Below, in pieces: positions 8,983 through 16,188 of a stretch of DNA of 64,000 bases. Every line of letters begins with the position of its first letter. The stretch's first letter is position 1. The stretch comes from DTU013 sp964512095 (GTDB taxonomy: Bacteria; Bacillota; Clostridia; Acetivibrionales; DTU013), in the NCBI GenBank assembly GCA_964512095.1, contig CAZEIH010000013.1, forward strand, positions 1-64,000, read 5' to 3'. The translations under genes and the position numbers were made by a program. The notes under the pieces are model-generated. The model was not told the DNA's origin. It saw only the letters and a list, made by a program, of their open reading frames with translations, and ran no database searches.

Positions 8983-9657
8983 TTATACCAACACCTCTTT
9001 AACTACTTCTACTCCATTAAGCGTCATGTTGTAAAGTGCCATTGCATTGACCATATCACCGTTGTGCAAGCCAAGATCATAAGTTTCAACAGCAGTTATT
9101 GGTACCATGATCCTTGCTTTTATGTTCTGCATATTGAACCAGGCCTTTAGTGTTATTGCAAATTGCTGAACACAGATATCGGTACATACACCAGTAATAA
9201 TAAAGGTATTTATGTGCTCGTTTTTCTTAAGCCATTCCTGAAATTCATCCTCAATAAAGGAATTTGTTGAGTTTTTAGGAATAAGGGTATAACCTCCAAT
9301 TTCCTTGAGCTCGTCAACAATTTCACCTTCGCTGGTACCAGCCATGCAGTGCTCAGGATATGCATCAAATTCAGGTGATTCTTTTGTGTGGCAGTCTGCG
9401 AACGCAAGCTTTGTAATCTGCAATTCATCGCATGCCTTTGACAGCTCCGCTATCTTGGGGATTAAGCCTTCCATCCTAGGGCTTTTTAACGCTCCTTCTC
9501 TGGAAAAACCGTTTATCATGTCAACCATCACGAGGGCGGTTTGCTTCTCCGGTAGGTCTTTCAATTGAATGGTCGGGAGTTTTGCCAGGGTATCAAATAT
9601 CTCACCAATGGCTTTAGCACTTCTTTCTATGAACTCATTTTTGTTTATCATTCTCAT
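8983..9657 (-). CDS. Isochorismatase-family cysteine hydrolase (nicotinamidase-like)
   Basis: 224 aa. The catalytic triad of the family is in place: Asp in ALVMVDMINGF, Lys in TLIPKNSTNSF, and Cys in FIITGVCTDICVQQFA. A metal site is suggested by FADCHTKESPEFDAYPEHC. The closest enzymes are nicotinamidase/pyrazinamidase types that hydrolyse an amide (nicotinamide to nicotinate in NAD salvage), but the isochorismatase fold accepts several substrates, so only the family is certain. A long heptanucleotide array begins 25 bp upstream of the start codon, in what should be the promoter or leader. Confidence 0.85.
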   Translation of the reverse strand: MRMINKNEFIERSAKAIGEIFDTLAKLPTIQLKDLPEKQTALVMVDMINGFSREGALKSPRMEGLIPKIAELSKACDELQITKLAFADCHTKESPEFDAYPEHCMAGTSEGEIVDELKEIGGYTLIPKNSTNSFIEDEFQEWLKKNEHINTFIITGVCTDICVQQFAITLKAWFNMQNIKARIMVPITAVETYDLGLHNGDMVNAMALYNMTLNGVEVVKEVLV

Positions 9658-9681
9658 AGCAATTTCTCCTCTCTCAGAACT

Positions 9682-9868
9682 CGTTAGTTGTACGTTGTAC
9701 GTTGTTCGTCGTTCGTTGTACTTTGTTCGTTGTACTTTGCTCGTTGTTCGTCGCTCGTTGTACTTTGTTCGTTGTTCGTCGTTCGTTGTTCGTTGTACTT
9801 TGTTCGTTGTACTTTGTTCGTTGTACTTTGTTCGTTGTCCGTCGTTTGTCGTTTGTTGTTTACTCTTT
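9682..9868. repeat. Heptanucleotide tandem array upstream of the cysteine hydrolase
   Basis: About 26 units of a 7-bp motif (CGTTGTN or CTTTGTT, often alternating as the 14-mer CGTTGTACTTTGTT). It is followed at 9869-9907 by a second 14-bp repeat (TCTTATTGTTAATA). It occupies the 487-bp gap 9658-10144, which otherwise holds a terminator and no gene. Confidence 0.9.
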
Positions 9869-10007
9869 GTTATTATCTTATTGTTAATATCTTATTGTTA
9901 ATATCATTATAGTGCCAACTATACATTCTTGTCAACACCCTTTTCCACAATAAAGGATTTATTTTGAAATAGCAACCTCAAAGTGCTATACAAAAGTCCC
10001 GCAATGC

Positions 10008-10035
10008 AAAAAGCCCGCAGATATGCGGACTTTTT
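10008..10035 (-). terminator. Rho-independent terminator after the MnmD-like gene
   Basis: AAAAAG-CCGCA pairs with TGCGG-CTTTTT around a short loop. It lies about 110 bp past the stop of the upstream minus-strand gene and is T-rich on both sides. Confidence 0.75.
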
Positions 10036-10144
10036 ACTGAATTTCGTGTATGGATTGCTCTCATAACAGTATATCTTATTGTTCCCCGATATTAGATATT
10101 AGATATAACGGCACTTAATAATTACACCATAATATATAATCCTT

Positions 10145-10849
10145 TTAACACTTCACTCCATGCAGTACCTCTTTTTTGCCTCCACAACCAGGGAGCAAAT
10201 TTATTGTGAAGCCTGCTGCCTCCAAGGCTCTTCTTACTGCACCTGCCACTGAAAATGTAGCACAGGTGCCTTCGACTTTAGTTTTTTCTCCAATTGCCAT
10301 AAGTAACTCATCACGCCATATGGACGGATTTTTTTTTGGGCTGTGACCGTCAAGGAACCACACATCACAGGACTTATCCAAAGCATTCACCATCTCAAAC
10401 GCTTCACCTATCCAAAGGTTCAGCTTTATCGTTCCAAATGGTTGCTGAATTATTATTGAATGCCAGCCACCCTTACTAATATCAATGCTGCGATATGCAT
10501 TTACAAGAGTGTCAATCTCGGCACCTACCCGCTCCCTGAATCCATCCAGGATCTGAAACATACGCTCTGGGCTCATTGGATACAATTCGACTGAATTATA
10601 CTCAATAGAAATATCCTTCAATCCATTTTCCTTGACAAATTCCATCAGCGAAACAACTACACGCCCAGCTCCAAAGCCTGTTTCACCGATTACAAATGAG
10701 CTTCCGGCTTCTTTTGCCGAAACAATCCTCTCCAGCAGGCTATTATTTCTGAAATAGATTTGCTGCGCTTCATCCAATGCATTAACTATATCAAAATAAC
10801 GATCATCAAACTGTTCATTTACCAAATAGGTCGGTATAGACATAAACAT
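10145..10849 (-). CDS. SAM-dependent methyltransferase of the MnmC/MnmD (DUF752) family
   Basis: 234 aa, ATG at 10849 with AGGGGA upstream. Motif I for SAM is FVIGETGFGAGR near residue 52. The family signature follows: VWFLDGHSPKKNPSIWRDEL near 165-185, then CATFSVAGAVRRALEAAGF and a GCGGKKEVLHG end. MnmD methylates the aminomethyl group on U34 of tRNA wobble positions (nm5s2U to mnm5s2U); the FAD oxidase half of proteobacterial MnmC is absent, as is normal in Firmicutes. It sits 31 bp downstream of the RNA helicase gene and may be cotranscribed with it. Confidence 0.8.
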   Translation of the reverse strand: MFMSIPTYLVNEQFDDRYFDIVNALDEAQQIYFRNNSLLERIVSAKEAGSSFVIGETGFGAGRVVVSLMEFVKENGLKDISIEYNSVELYPMSPERMFQILDGFRERVGAEIDTLVNAYRSIDISKGGWHSIIIQQPFGTIKLNLWIGEAFEMVNALDKSCDVWFLDGHSPKKNPSIWRDELLMAIGEKTKVEGTCATFSVAGAVRRALEAAGFTINLLPGCGGKKEVLHGVKC

Positions 10850-10880
10850 GTTAATTTCCCCTCATCCAGCCTTGCGTGGT

Positions 10881-12371
10881 TTAATCATATCTGCCCCGCC
10901 TCGGTTGATATCGTTTGGCCAGTTTCTCATTATCTACTTTAGAGACTGTACGAAGTCTCCCCTTAATAGGTGTCTTCTGGAGTTTGCGTAACACCATATC
11001 TCCCTTGTTATTTAAGATTTCCACAAAAGTAGAAATATCCATCACATTAATAATTCCAATATCTTCAGCTGTCATACCCTCAATGTTACATAGGGTCCCT
11101 ACCACATCCACCGGCCGCATTTTTGTTTTTCTACCGGCATTAATATGTAATTTCATAATATCTTTACTCAGCCGTGTTCCCTTTGATTCTTTGATTTCAG
11201 GCCTGACAGCTATCTTTTCGAAAAATCCCTGTTTGGATTCATTTACAGTTTCCTTATCCGGCCTCTCCCTAATTGGGATCTCTTTGGCTATAAACAGTTG
11301 TATATCCTGAAGGTAACCGTTTTCATTCTTTGCAACAAAAGTGATAGCCCTGCCTGCATTTCCGATACGTCCAGTTCTTCCGATCCGATGGACATAGTTT
11401 TCCCTGTCCTGTGGTACATCGTAATTGATAACTAGTGAAATATTGTCAATATCTATCCCTCTTGCTGCCACATCTGTCGCCACCAAATACCGAAAACGCC
11501 CCTTTCTGAAATCATCCATAACTCTTAACCGATCACGCTGCTCCATTCCGCCATGGATTTTCTCACAGGAATACTGTAAGCCTTCCATTTCTTCAAAAAC
11601 ATCATCCACCATTTGCTTTGTGTTGCAAAATATCATGCAGCTATCCGGATTTTCCACAATAATAATATCCCTTAAAAGATTTATCTTTTCTCCATGCTCT
11701 ACCTGATATCTTTCCTGTAATATCCTATCTACTGCAGGATTATGTTCTTCCACCTCAACTTGTAAGGGATGGTTCATATATTTTTCACATAATTTCATAA
11801 TATCCTTAGGCAAAGTCGCAGACAACAGCATTGTAACCCGTTCACCGGGCAGCCTGTCCAAAATGGTCTCTATTTGCTCTATGAATCCCATTTGGAGCAT
11901 CTTATCAGCTTCATCTATCACAAGATACTTAATATTTGATGTATCGAAGGTGCCTCTTTCGATATGATCAATAGTACGCCCCGGTGTGCCAACCACCACA
12001 TGGGTTTTTTGTTTAAGCTCTTTTTCTTGATCATAAAATGGAGATTTCCCAAAAACTGCTGCTACCTTCAGCCTCTTAAACCGGCCTACATTAAAGACAT
12101 CTTCCCTAACCTGGATGGCAAGCTCTCTTGTAGGCGTAAGCACCAAAGCCTGGGGTTTATTATCATCCCACTCTATCAATTGGCAAATGGGTATGGCAAA
12201 TGCCGCAGTCTTGCCGCTTCCGGTCTGGGACTTGACAATGACATCCTTTTTATCCAGCACAGCCGGTATCACTTGCTTCTGAACTTCTGTTGGCTTCTCG
12301 TAATGCAGTAGTCTGAGGGATCTCAATAGCGGATCCTCCAGCCGATAATTCTCAAATTTTTCATTCATCAT
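10881..12371 (-). CDS. dbpA: DEAD-box RNA helicase, DbpA/YxiN type
   Basis: 496 aa. Helicase motifs in order: Q motif near 25-36 (KPTEVQKQVIP), SQTGSGKTAAFA, PTRELAIQ, VGTPGRTIDH, DEAD in VIDEADKML, SAT in LLSATLP, then IFCNTKQMVDDV, ATDVAARGIDI and HRIGRTGR. The last 80 residues (MRPVDVVGTLCNIEGMTAED, then GRLRTVSKV) match the DbpA C-terminal RNA-binding domain that recognises helix 92 of 23S rRNA. The likely role is assembly of the 50S ribosomal subunit. The 270 bp upstream (12372-12640) show no gene. Confidence 0.87.
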   Translation of the reverse strand: MMNEKFENYRLEDPLLRSLRLLHYEKPTEVQKQVIPAVLDKKDVIVKSQTGSGKTAAFAIPICQLIEWDDNKPQALVLTPTRELAIQVREDVFNVGRFKRLKVAAVFGKSPFYDQEKELKQKTHVVVGTPGRTIDHIERGTFDTSNIKYLVIDEADKMLQMGFIEQIETILDRLPGERVTMLLSATLPKDIMKLCEKYMNHPLQVEVEEHNPAVDRILQERYQVEHGEKINLLRDIIIVENPDSCMIFCNTKQMVDDVFEEMEGLQYSCEKIHGGMEQRDRLRVMDDFRKGRFRYLVATDVAARGIDIDNISLVINYDVPQDRENYVHRIGRTGRIGNAGRAITFVAKNENGYLQDIQLFIAKEIPIRERPDKETVNESKQGFFEKIAVRPEIKESKGTRLSKDIMKLHINAGRKTKMRPVDVVGTLCNIEGMTAEDIGIINVMDISTFVEILNNKGDMVLRKLQKTPIKGRLRTVSKVDNEKLAKRYQPRRGRYD

Positions 12372-12640
12372 TGTATTCTCTCTTATCTAGTACGTCACTT
12401 GGTTTTCTTAGTTGTATTTTCGCCTGTATCTTCATTATTGTAACACAAATTCGTGAAATACTGCCTCTCTCATGTGAATCATTCGGCAGCTTCTGTTCAA
12501 TGTGTTCGATTGTTCCGATCCCGGCTGTAGATCATAAACAATTTTGTACCATCAAATCCAGGTTGAACAAATGCCTTAGCTACATATTTATAATTGGATT
12601 ACGGATAATAAACTGTACGTAAAAAAAGGAGGGATCTAAC

Positions 12641-12778
12641 ATGAGCCATAAAGGGAACAAGGAGCACAAAGTATCTTCGAAAACAAAGTCAAGGAATAAA
12701 TCTGAAAAAAATGTAGACCCAGGCAATGCAGGATCAGATTTTAACAATCAAAGTGAATCCAAAGAGAAAAGGAAATAG
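12641..12778 (+). CDS. Small Lys/Ser-rich protein, 45 aa
   Basis: The ATG at 12641 is preceded by a strong AAGGAGGGA with 6-nt spacing and the frame stays open for 45 codons. About a quarter of the residues are Lys, with many Ser, Asn and Glu and no hydrophobic segment, so it should be a soluble, probably disordered peptide. It lies just ahead of a second tiny hydrophilic gene. Composition recalls the small hydrophilic proteins of sporulating clostridia, but I do not recognise a family. Confidence 0.6.
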   Translation: MSHKGNKEHKVSSKTKSRNKSEKNVDPGNAGSDFNNQSESKEKRK

Positions 12779-12820
12779 GATGTATGGAAATTGGGTATAA
12801 AAACTTGATTAATAAACCAG

Positions 12821-12979
12821 GAAGGAGCAATAGAAATGGCTAAGGCAGGTAGAGACTGAACTCCACCTGACCAAGGAAGTTAATTAATTCGTCTTTATTC
12901 ATAGCCGACCTATAGAGGTCGGCTATGAATGAAGACATAGATAAAACAGAAAGGAGCGATAGAAATGGCTAAGGCAGGC
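12821..12979 (+). repeat. Duplicated 5' end of the 52-aa small gene
   Basis: About 30 bp covering the ribosome binding site and first codons (GGAGC then ATAGAAATGGCTAAGGCAGG) occurs at 12821-12850 and again at 12950-12979. The first copy opens only a 7-codon frame (MAKAGRD, 12836-12859); the second starts the intact 52-aa gene. Between the two lies a long hairpin, so the extra copy could reflect insertion of a small element with duplication of flanking DNA. Confidence 0.75.
12897..12930. repeat. 14-bp perfect hairpin with TATAGA loop
   Basis: ATTCATAGCCGACC and GGTCGGCTATGAAT flank the loop TATAGA. The same loop sits in the hairpin at 13145-13166 beside the tnpB relic, with different but paired stem bases. 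It may be a stray IS200/IS605-type end, or a terminator for the 45-aa gene; the U-run is poor. Confidence 0.7.
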
Positions 12980-13123
12980 ATGAGAAGGCCTAACCCAAAA
13001 GAACCTCACGGAACAGAAAGCAATCACAAAACACATTTACCAAAAAATGATGTAGATCCTGTTCCTGAAATCCAAGGTAAGGCAAAAACAGGGAATAAAA
13101 AGGTAGGCTTAAAGAAGTATTAG
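12965..13123 (+). CDS. Small basic protein, 52 aa
   Basis: The ATG at 12965 has AAGGAG 10 nt upstream. The product (MAKAGMRRPNPKEPHGTESN at the start) is hydrophilic, with many Lys, Pro, His and Asn and no membrane segment. The motif LPKNDVDPVPEIQGKAK is well formed, and the gene has normal codon use, so it looks real. It is followed immediately by the end of a tnpB relic on the other strand. I do not know its function; similar tiny basic proteins are annotated as hypothetical in clostridia. Confidence 0.6.
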   Translation: MAKAGMRRPNPKEPHGTESNHKTHLPKNDVDPVPEIQGKAKTGNKKVGLKKY

Positions 13124-13390
13124 TTAGCAAAAAGTGACGTACTCCCGCCGCCTATAGAGGCGGCGGCTTCTTGGGACGTACCAGCTAACGCCAGTGCTGC
13201 GTTTACATCCCGGTCAATTTCTGCGCCACATTTTTTACATGTCCATACTACGTATAGTTCCCTTCTGATTATTGGTCGTGTATGACTTTTTGTCATGGTG
13301 CTTGCTTTTATATTTAGGGAATCCAGATGACTTATTCCGAAAGAAATTCTTATATGCCGCGTTCAGATTGAGCTGTGCATTGGCCAGGCA
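13120..13390 (-). pseudogene. tnpB: IS200/IS605 TnpB relic, internally deleted and frameshifted
   Basis: Reading the minus strand, 13390 to about 13255 encodes LANAQLNLNAAYKNFFRNK and GFPKYKSKHHDKKSYTTNNQ, a TnpB N-terminal region. One frame over, 13262 to 13120 encodes VWTCKKCGAEIDRDVNAALAL, the C-terminal zinc-ribbon half and the final helix. The RuvC-like catalytic core (over 200 residues) is missing and the two parts are in different frames, so this is dead. The strong hairpin at 13145-13166 lies in the right-end region. No TnpA partner is visible. Confidence 0.85.
13145..13166. repeat. Right-end hairpin of the IS605-type relic
   Basis: CCGCCGCC-TATAGA-GGCGGCGG is a perfect 8-bp stem. 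IS200/IS605 elements carry subterminal palindromes that TnpA recognises as single-stranded hairpins and that lie in the guide RNA region of TnpB. Confidence 0.7.
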
Positions 13391-13519
13391 AACAATAAGA
13401 AAAGGACGAACAATAACAAAAAGGACGATGGCACATTCCGTTCAAAAAGTATAAAGCATGACCCTCAGGCGGAAAGCTCAAGAGAAGTATTCGGATTAAG
13501 CAACAAAGAGGACAAATAA
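13391..13519 (+). pseudogene. Truncated CPC_1213-like small protein gene
   Basis: The frame from 13391 to the TAA at 13517-13519 reads a Lys/Asn-rich start and then FRSKSIKHDPQAESSREVFG. The IKHDPQAES core is characteristic of the small CPC_1213 family of clostridia, as far as I recall it. Going upstream the frame has no ATG, GTG or TTG before a stop at 13328, because the tnpB relic abuts it. The natural start was probably lost when the element inserted or decayed. A hairpin follows the stop by 2 bp. Confidence 0.6.
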
Positions 13520-13521
13520 AT

Positions 13522-13547
13522 ACAGGGATTCTATAAAGAATCCCTGT
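13522..13547 (+). terminator. Hairpin after the CPC_1213-like relic
   Basis: ACAGGGATTC and GAATCCCTGT form a perfect 10-bp stem with a 6-nt loop directly after the stop codon. The U-run is weak. Confidence 0.5.
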
Positions 13548-13699
13548 CGCAAGCAAGTATTCAGATACAAAGGAATAAGAAGTCCAAATTAACCATCTCC
13601 CCTAGCTCTAAAGGTATACTGCCCTTATAAAAATGGGTTTACGGATACTTTTCAACTTGATCATCCCCCCGTATTACCAAATATGTGCTTGCAATGGTA

Positions 13700-13735
13700 C
13701 TGCTCAGGTACTACTGTATTTCGTACCTGAGTAGT
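13700..13735. repeat. Inverted repeat in the decay zone
   Basis: CTCAGGTAC (13703-13711) pairs with GTACCTGAG (13723-13731), with further pairing outside. It lies in the gene-free stretch 13548-13917, where I see no other feature; it may be a relic terminator or insertion-element end. Confidence 0.5.
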
Positions 13736-13917
13736 ATTATGTCCTTTTTGCAACTTATTACTATTCCAATTTTTACACAGTAGCCTACAGAGATGATAGC
13801 ATCAATGTTGTAATGGTCAATTTCTCTCTAACACTTCAATATTTAAGAAACTTTATAATTTACAGGGAATGCGTTCTTCATGAAAATGCCGGATATTCAA
13901 GAGCAAGCTCCACTTTG

Positions 13918-14265
13918 TTGCGTCAATGAAACGAATAAGCAAGAGCGATATTAAGTCTAGGGTCAATAAGATTGCGGAGCATGTAAATATTACAGGCTAT
14001 TAAGCACTAGATTCAATAAATGTTCTGTCGGCACCAAACGAAGAATTGGTATTGCCACATCATTGCTGGGTTCACCCGAAGCAGTGTTCTTAGATGAACC
14101 GACGGCAGGTATTTATTGATCGTGAAGAGAGGATTTCATTCTACAAAACATTTAAGAGTATTTTTAAGGACAAATACGTTATTATATCTACCCACATACT
14201 TGATGACATTGAAATTCTTGCCGACTATATTGTCATGATCTCAAATGGCCGGGGAGGCTTATTCA
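13918..14265 (+). pseudogene. ABC transporter ATPase relic (ABC-2 type)
   Basis: Three frames carry consecutive pieces of one ATPase. 13918 onward reads LHFVASMKRISKSDIKSRVN up to a stop. Next comes a degraded signature (CSVGTKRRIGIATSLLGSPE) and Walker B AVFLDEPTAGI. After a frameshift at about 14118 it continues DREERISFYKTFKSIFKDKY and VIISTHILDDIEILADYIVM, with the His of the H-loop. The Walker A region is absent. Several stops and shifts make this a clear pseudogene of an ABC-2 type exporter ATPase. It lies just beyond the 3' end of ssrA. Confidence 0.85.
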
Positions 14266-14412
14266 GGGAGTTATTCGGATTTTATACATTCGTTGGATGG
14301 CAAATTGTTTGAACTTAGTCATTCGGTAAGTAATAAAACAATAGATTGAGTTATGTACAGAAGAACAGTTCAAGGCAAAAAATGGATTTCTACCAACTAT
14401 TTATTACAACAT

Positions 14413-14440
14413 AAAAGGCTGTCGAATGGACAGCCCTTTA
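14413..14440 (-). terminator. Rho-independent terminator of ssrA
   Basis: AAAGGCTGTC and GACAGCCCTTT form a stem with a 5-nt loop, 7 bp beyond the encoded CCA end of the tmRNA, followed on the minus strand by a T-containing tract. Confidence 0.85.
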
Positions 14441-14463
14441 TAGTATTGGTGGAGGCGAGGGGA

Positions 14464-14884
14464 CATGTCTTCCAATGTTTCCATTGGCACTGACTATATC
14501 TTGAACTTGGTTGTATTAATTCCAAGTCCCCTGGCGTATTATGGGAGGTGCAATGTGTGGGGACACACCTTTCTGAACAGGATGTATTCCTTTGGAGTAA
14601 GGAATGTCCCCAAAAAACTCCCATCCTAGTAGATCATTGAGTCGGACTATATCCGCATCTTTAGACCCCTATGAGTCGATACAAGGCTGTTGGGTTTCCC
14701 CACATACCTCTCGGTATTGCCGGTGAAAGGTAAAATTACCTTCCGCTACGGTTTCACCGATAAAGCCAAGTTTTCACCTACCTGTCGCCAGGCAGGGCGA
14801 TTCTTTTTTTGGCATTTGCATATGCATTTACATACGCATTAGCCATTCAGCTGGACTAATGTCCTACCAAACCTTTTTCAGAGT
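14464..14884 (-). ncRNA. Group I intron inserted in the tmRNA T-loop
   Basis: The insert sits exactly between the two halves of the T arm. Near its 3' end (minus strand) is AAGATATAGTC (14502-14492), the conserved S/P7 box of group I introns. It is followed by CCAATG-GAAA-CATTGG (14487-14472), a GNRA-capped P9 hairpin, and then ...GACATG, giving the terminal G before the 3' exon. A second ATATAGTCC box at 14654-14645 and two GACT stretches are candidate P7 partners. There is no reading frame for a homing endonuclease. The exact junctions are uncertain by 1-2 nt, and I could not fold the whole core by eye. Group I introns in ssrA T-loops are known in a few Firmicutes. Confidence 0.8.
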
Positions 14885-15200
14885 CGAACCCCTGTCCGAA
14901 ACCATTTCCTCCAGCGCTTCTACGGGTGTAGATTGTAATTTATGCTTTGCCCGGTTTCTCTTACGTGGCTGGTCGCAAGCTTGCGCTTGCTGCTCGCCCA
15001 TGCGTCCTGGACCTTGGCACTACGTTTCCCTAAGGCGGACCTCTACAATCAAAGTTCCACCCTCGGTAGCCTTTTTTTTCGGGCTCAGCTCAAGGCTACT
15101 ACTGAACCAGTTCCGGAATTTGACCTTCCCCTTCCTAAGGCCTGACTTAATGACGCCAGCTACCCAAGGTGCAGGAACCTTGGACTGACGGGCTACCTAA

Positions 15201-15236
15201 TTAGGCAGCAGCTAAAGCGAAATTATCGTTTTTAGC
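15201..15236 (-). other. tmRNA tag reading frame
   Basis: From 15236 the resume codon GCT starts A-K-N-D-N-F-A-L-A-A-A and ends at TAA (15203-15201). The hydrophobic ALAAA end is the degradation signal recognised by ClpXP; both Clp genes are in this window. Confidence 0.9.
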
Positions 15237-15521
15237 GTTTAATTTTAGTTTCTCGTTTTTTAAAGAGGCCCACGAGAATCCTCTACCCGCTACTCTGGTT
15301 TCAACAATCCCGTCGAAACCAATACGCCCCCATGGTATAAGATTAAGTTACACTTCTCTTACGAGTGGTATTCCTTATAAGCTGAGAACTGTAACTTTCT
15401 ATAGGTAAAGAGACATTCCACAACGAACAGATAGATTACATTCTAGTGTGGCATTTCTCCTTATCATCTTTTCAACGTCCAACGTAATGGGATACTCATC
15501 TCCAAACAAGATGTGTTCCTG

Positions 15522-15986
15522 TCACCGTACGCTTTCCTTGAGTTTACGGTCGATCTCGCGCTTGGCATCCCGTTCTGCGATGTCATCTCTCTTGTCGTAG
15601 AGCTTCTTACCCTTTGCTATCCCCAGCTCCACCTTTACCCTACCTCTTTTAAAGTAAAGCTGGACGGGCACCAGTGACATACCCTTTTGTTGCGTATAGC
15701 CTATAATCCGGTTAATCTCGCTCTTGTGCAACAGGAGCTTCCTAGCACGCAATGGGTCTTTATTGAATATGTTGCCCTGCTCATACGGGCTTATATGCAT
15801 ACCGTTTAGCATGACCTCACCGCTCTCAATGGTGGCATAGCTTTCCTTCAGGTTCACCTTGCCCTGCCTGATGGATTTCACCTCTGTACCTGACAGTACT
15901 ATACCGGCTTCCATTGTCTGCTCGATATAGTAATCATGTCTGGCTTTCTTGTTTTGAGCAATGATTTTTATTCCTTCGTTTGCCAT
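15522..15986 (-). CDS. smpB: SsrA-binding protein SmpB
   Basis: 154 aa from the ATG at 15986, with GGAAGG 8 nt upstream; a longer frame exists but lacks a binding site. The OB-fold core shows IIAQNKKARHDYYIEQTMEA, GIVLSGTEVKSIRQGKVNLK and the C-terminal basic helix ending KREIDRKLKESVR, which enters the decoding centre. SmpB brings alanyl-tmRNA to stalled ribosomes for trans-translation. The ssrA gene lies 190 bp downstream on the same strand, the common arrangement. Those 190 bp hold the ssrA promoter; no strong hexamers are obvious. Confidence 0.95.
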   Translation of the reverse strand: MANEGIKIIAQNKKARHDYYIEQTMEAGIVLSGTEVKSIRQGKVNLKESYATIESGEVMLNGMHISPYEQGNIFNKDPLRARKLLLHKSEINRIIGYTQQKGMSLVPVQLYFKRGRVKVELGIAKGKKLYDKRDDIAERDAKREIDRKLKESVR

Positions 15987-16188
15987 AACACAAGCCTTCC
16001 GTTTAAGTCCTTGCCGATAAAAATAACCCTCTATTAAAAGGGCTGCATAGATTCCTTTATCGGCTCGGTCGAGTATCATTATAACTGCTGAATAGGCATA
16101 TTGTCAAGTCCACAGGCAATAATTACCGTTAGCGTCTACCATCGCCACATCATTCCACAGCATCAGCACCACCGGTCGTGCTATAGCT

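Larger units (their letters stand above)
14447..15331 (-). ncRNA. ssrA: tmRNA gene interrupted in the T-loop
   Basis: The 5' end at 15331 reads GGGGGCGTATTGGTTTCGAC, the standard tmRNA start. The 3' end at 14463-14447 reads TCCCCTCGCCTCCACCA. The acceptor stem GGGGGCG pairs with CGCCTCC, including the G3-U70 pair required by alanyl-tRNA synthetase. P2 pairs GAAACCA near 15290 with TGGTTTC near 14905. The T arm is split: AGGGG-TTCGACT ends near 14884, while its partner CCCCT starts near 14462. About 420 nt of foreign sequence lies between. Without it the mature RNA would be about 465 nt, longer than the usual 350-400. The tag codes for AKNDNFALAAA. smpB lies upstream on the same strand. Confidence 0.93.

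Noticed and set aside
9569..9912. Val/Cys/Arg-rich plus-strand frames over the heptanucleotide array
   Set aside because: All three plus frames are open only because the 7-bp repeat lacks stops; there is no initiation site or domain.
12836..12859. Seven-codon leader peptide MAKAGRD
   Set aside because: It repeats the start of the 52-aa gene and looks like a truncated duplicate; there is no codon bias or attenuator structure that would mark a regulatory leader.
14094..14312. Short intact protein gene of 72 aa
   Set aside because: It is only the frameshifted last third of the ABC ATPase relic that starts near 13918; its ATG is Walker B sequence read in another frame.
14859..15188. Protein frames inside ssrA
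   Set aside because: They lie antisense within the tmRNA, whose stems and tag explain this sequence fully.
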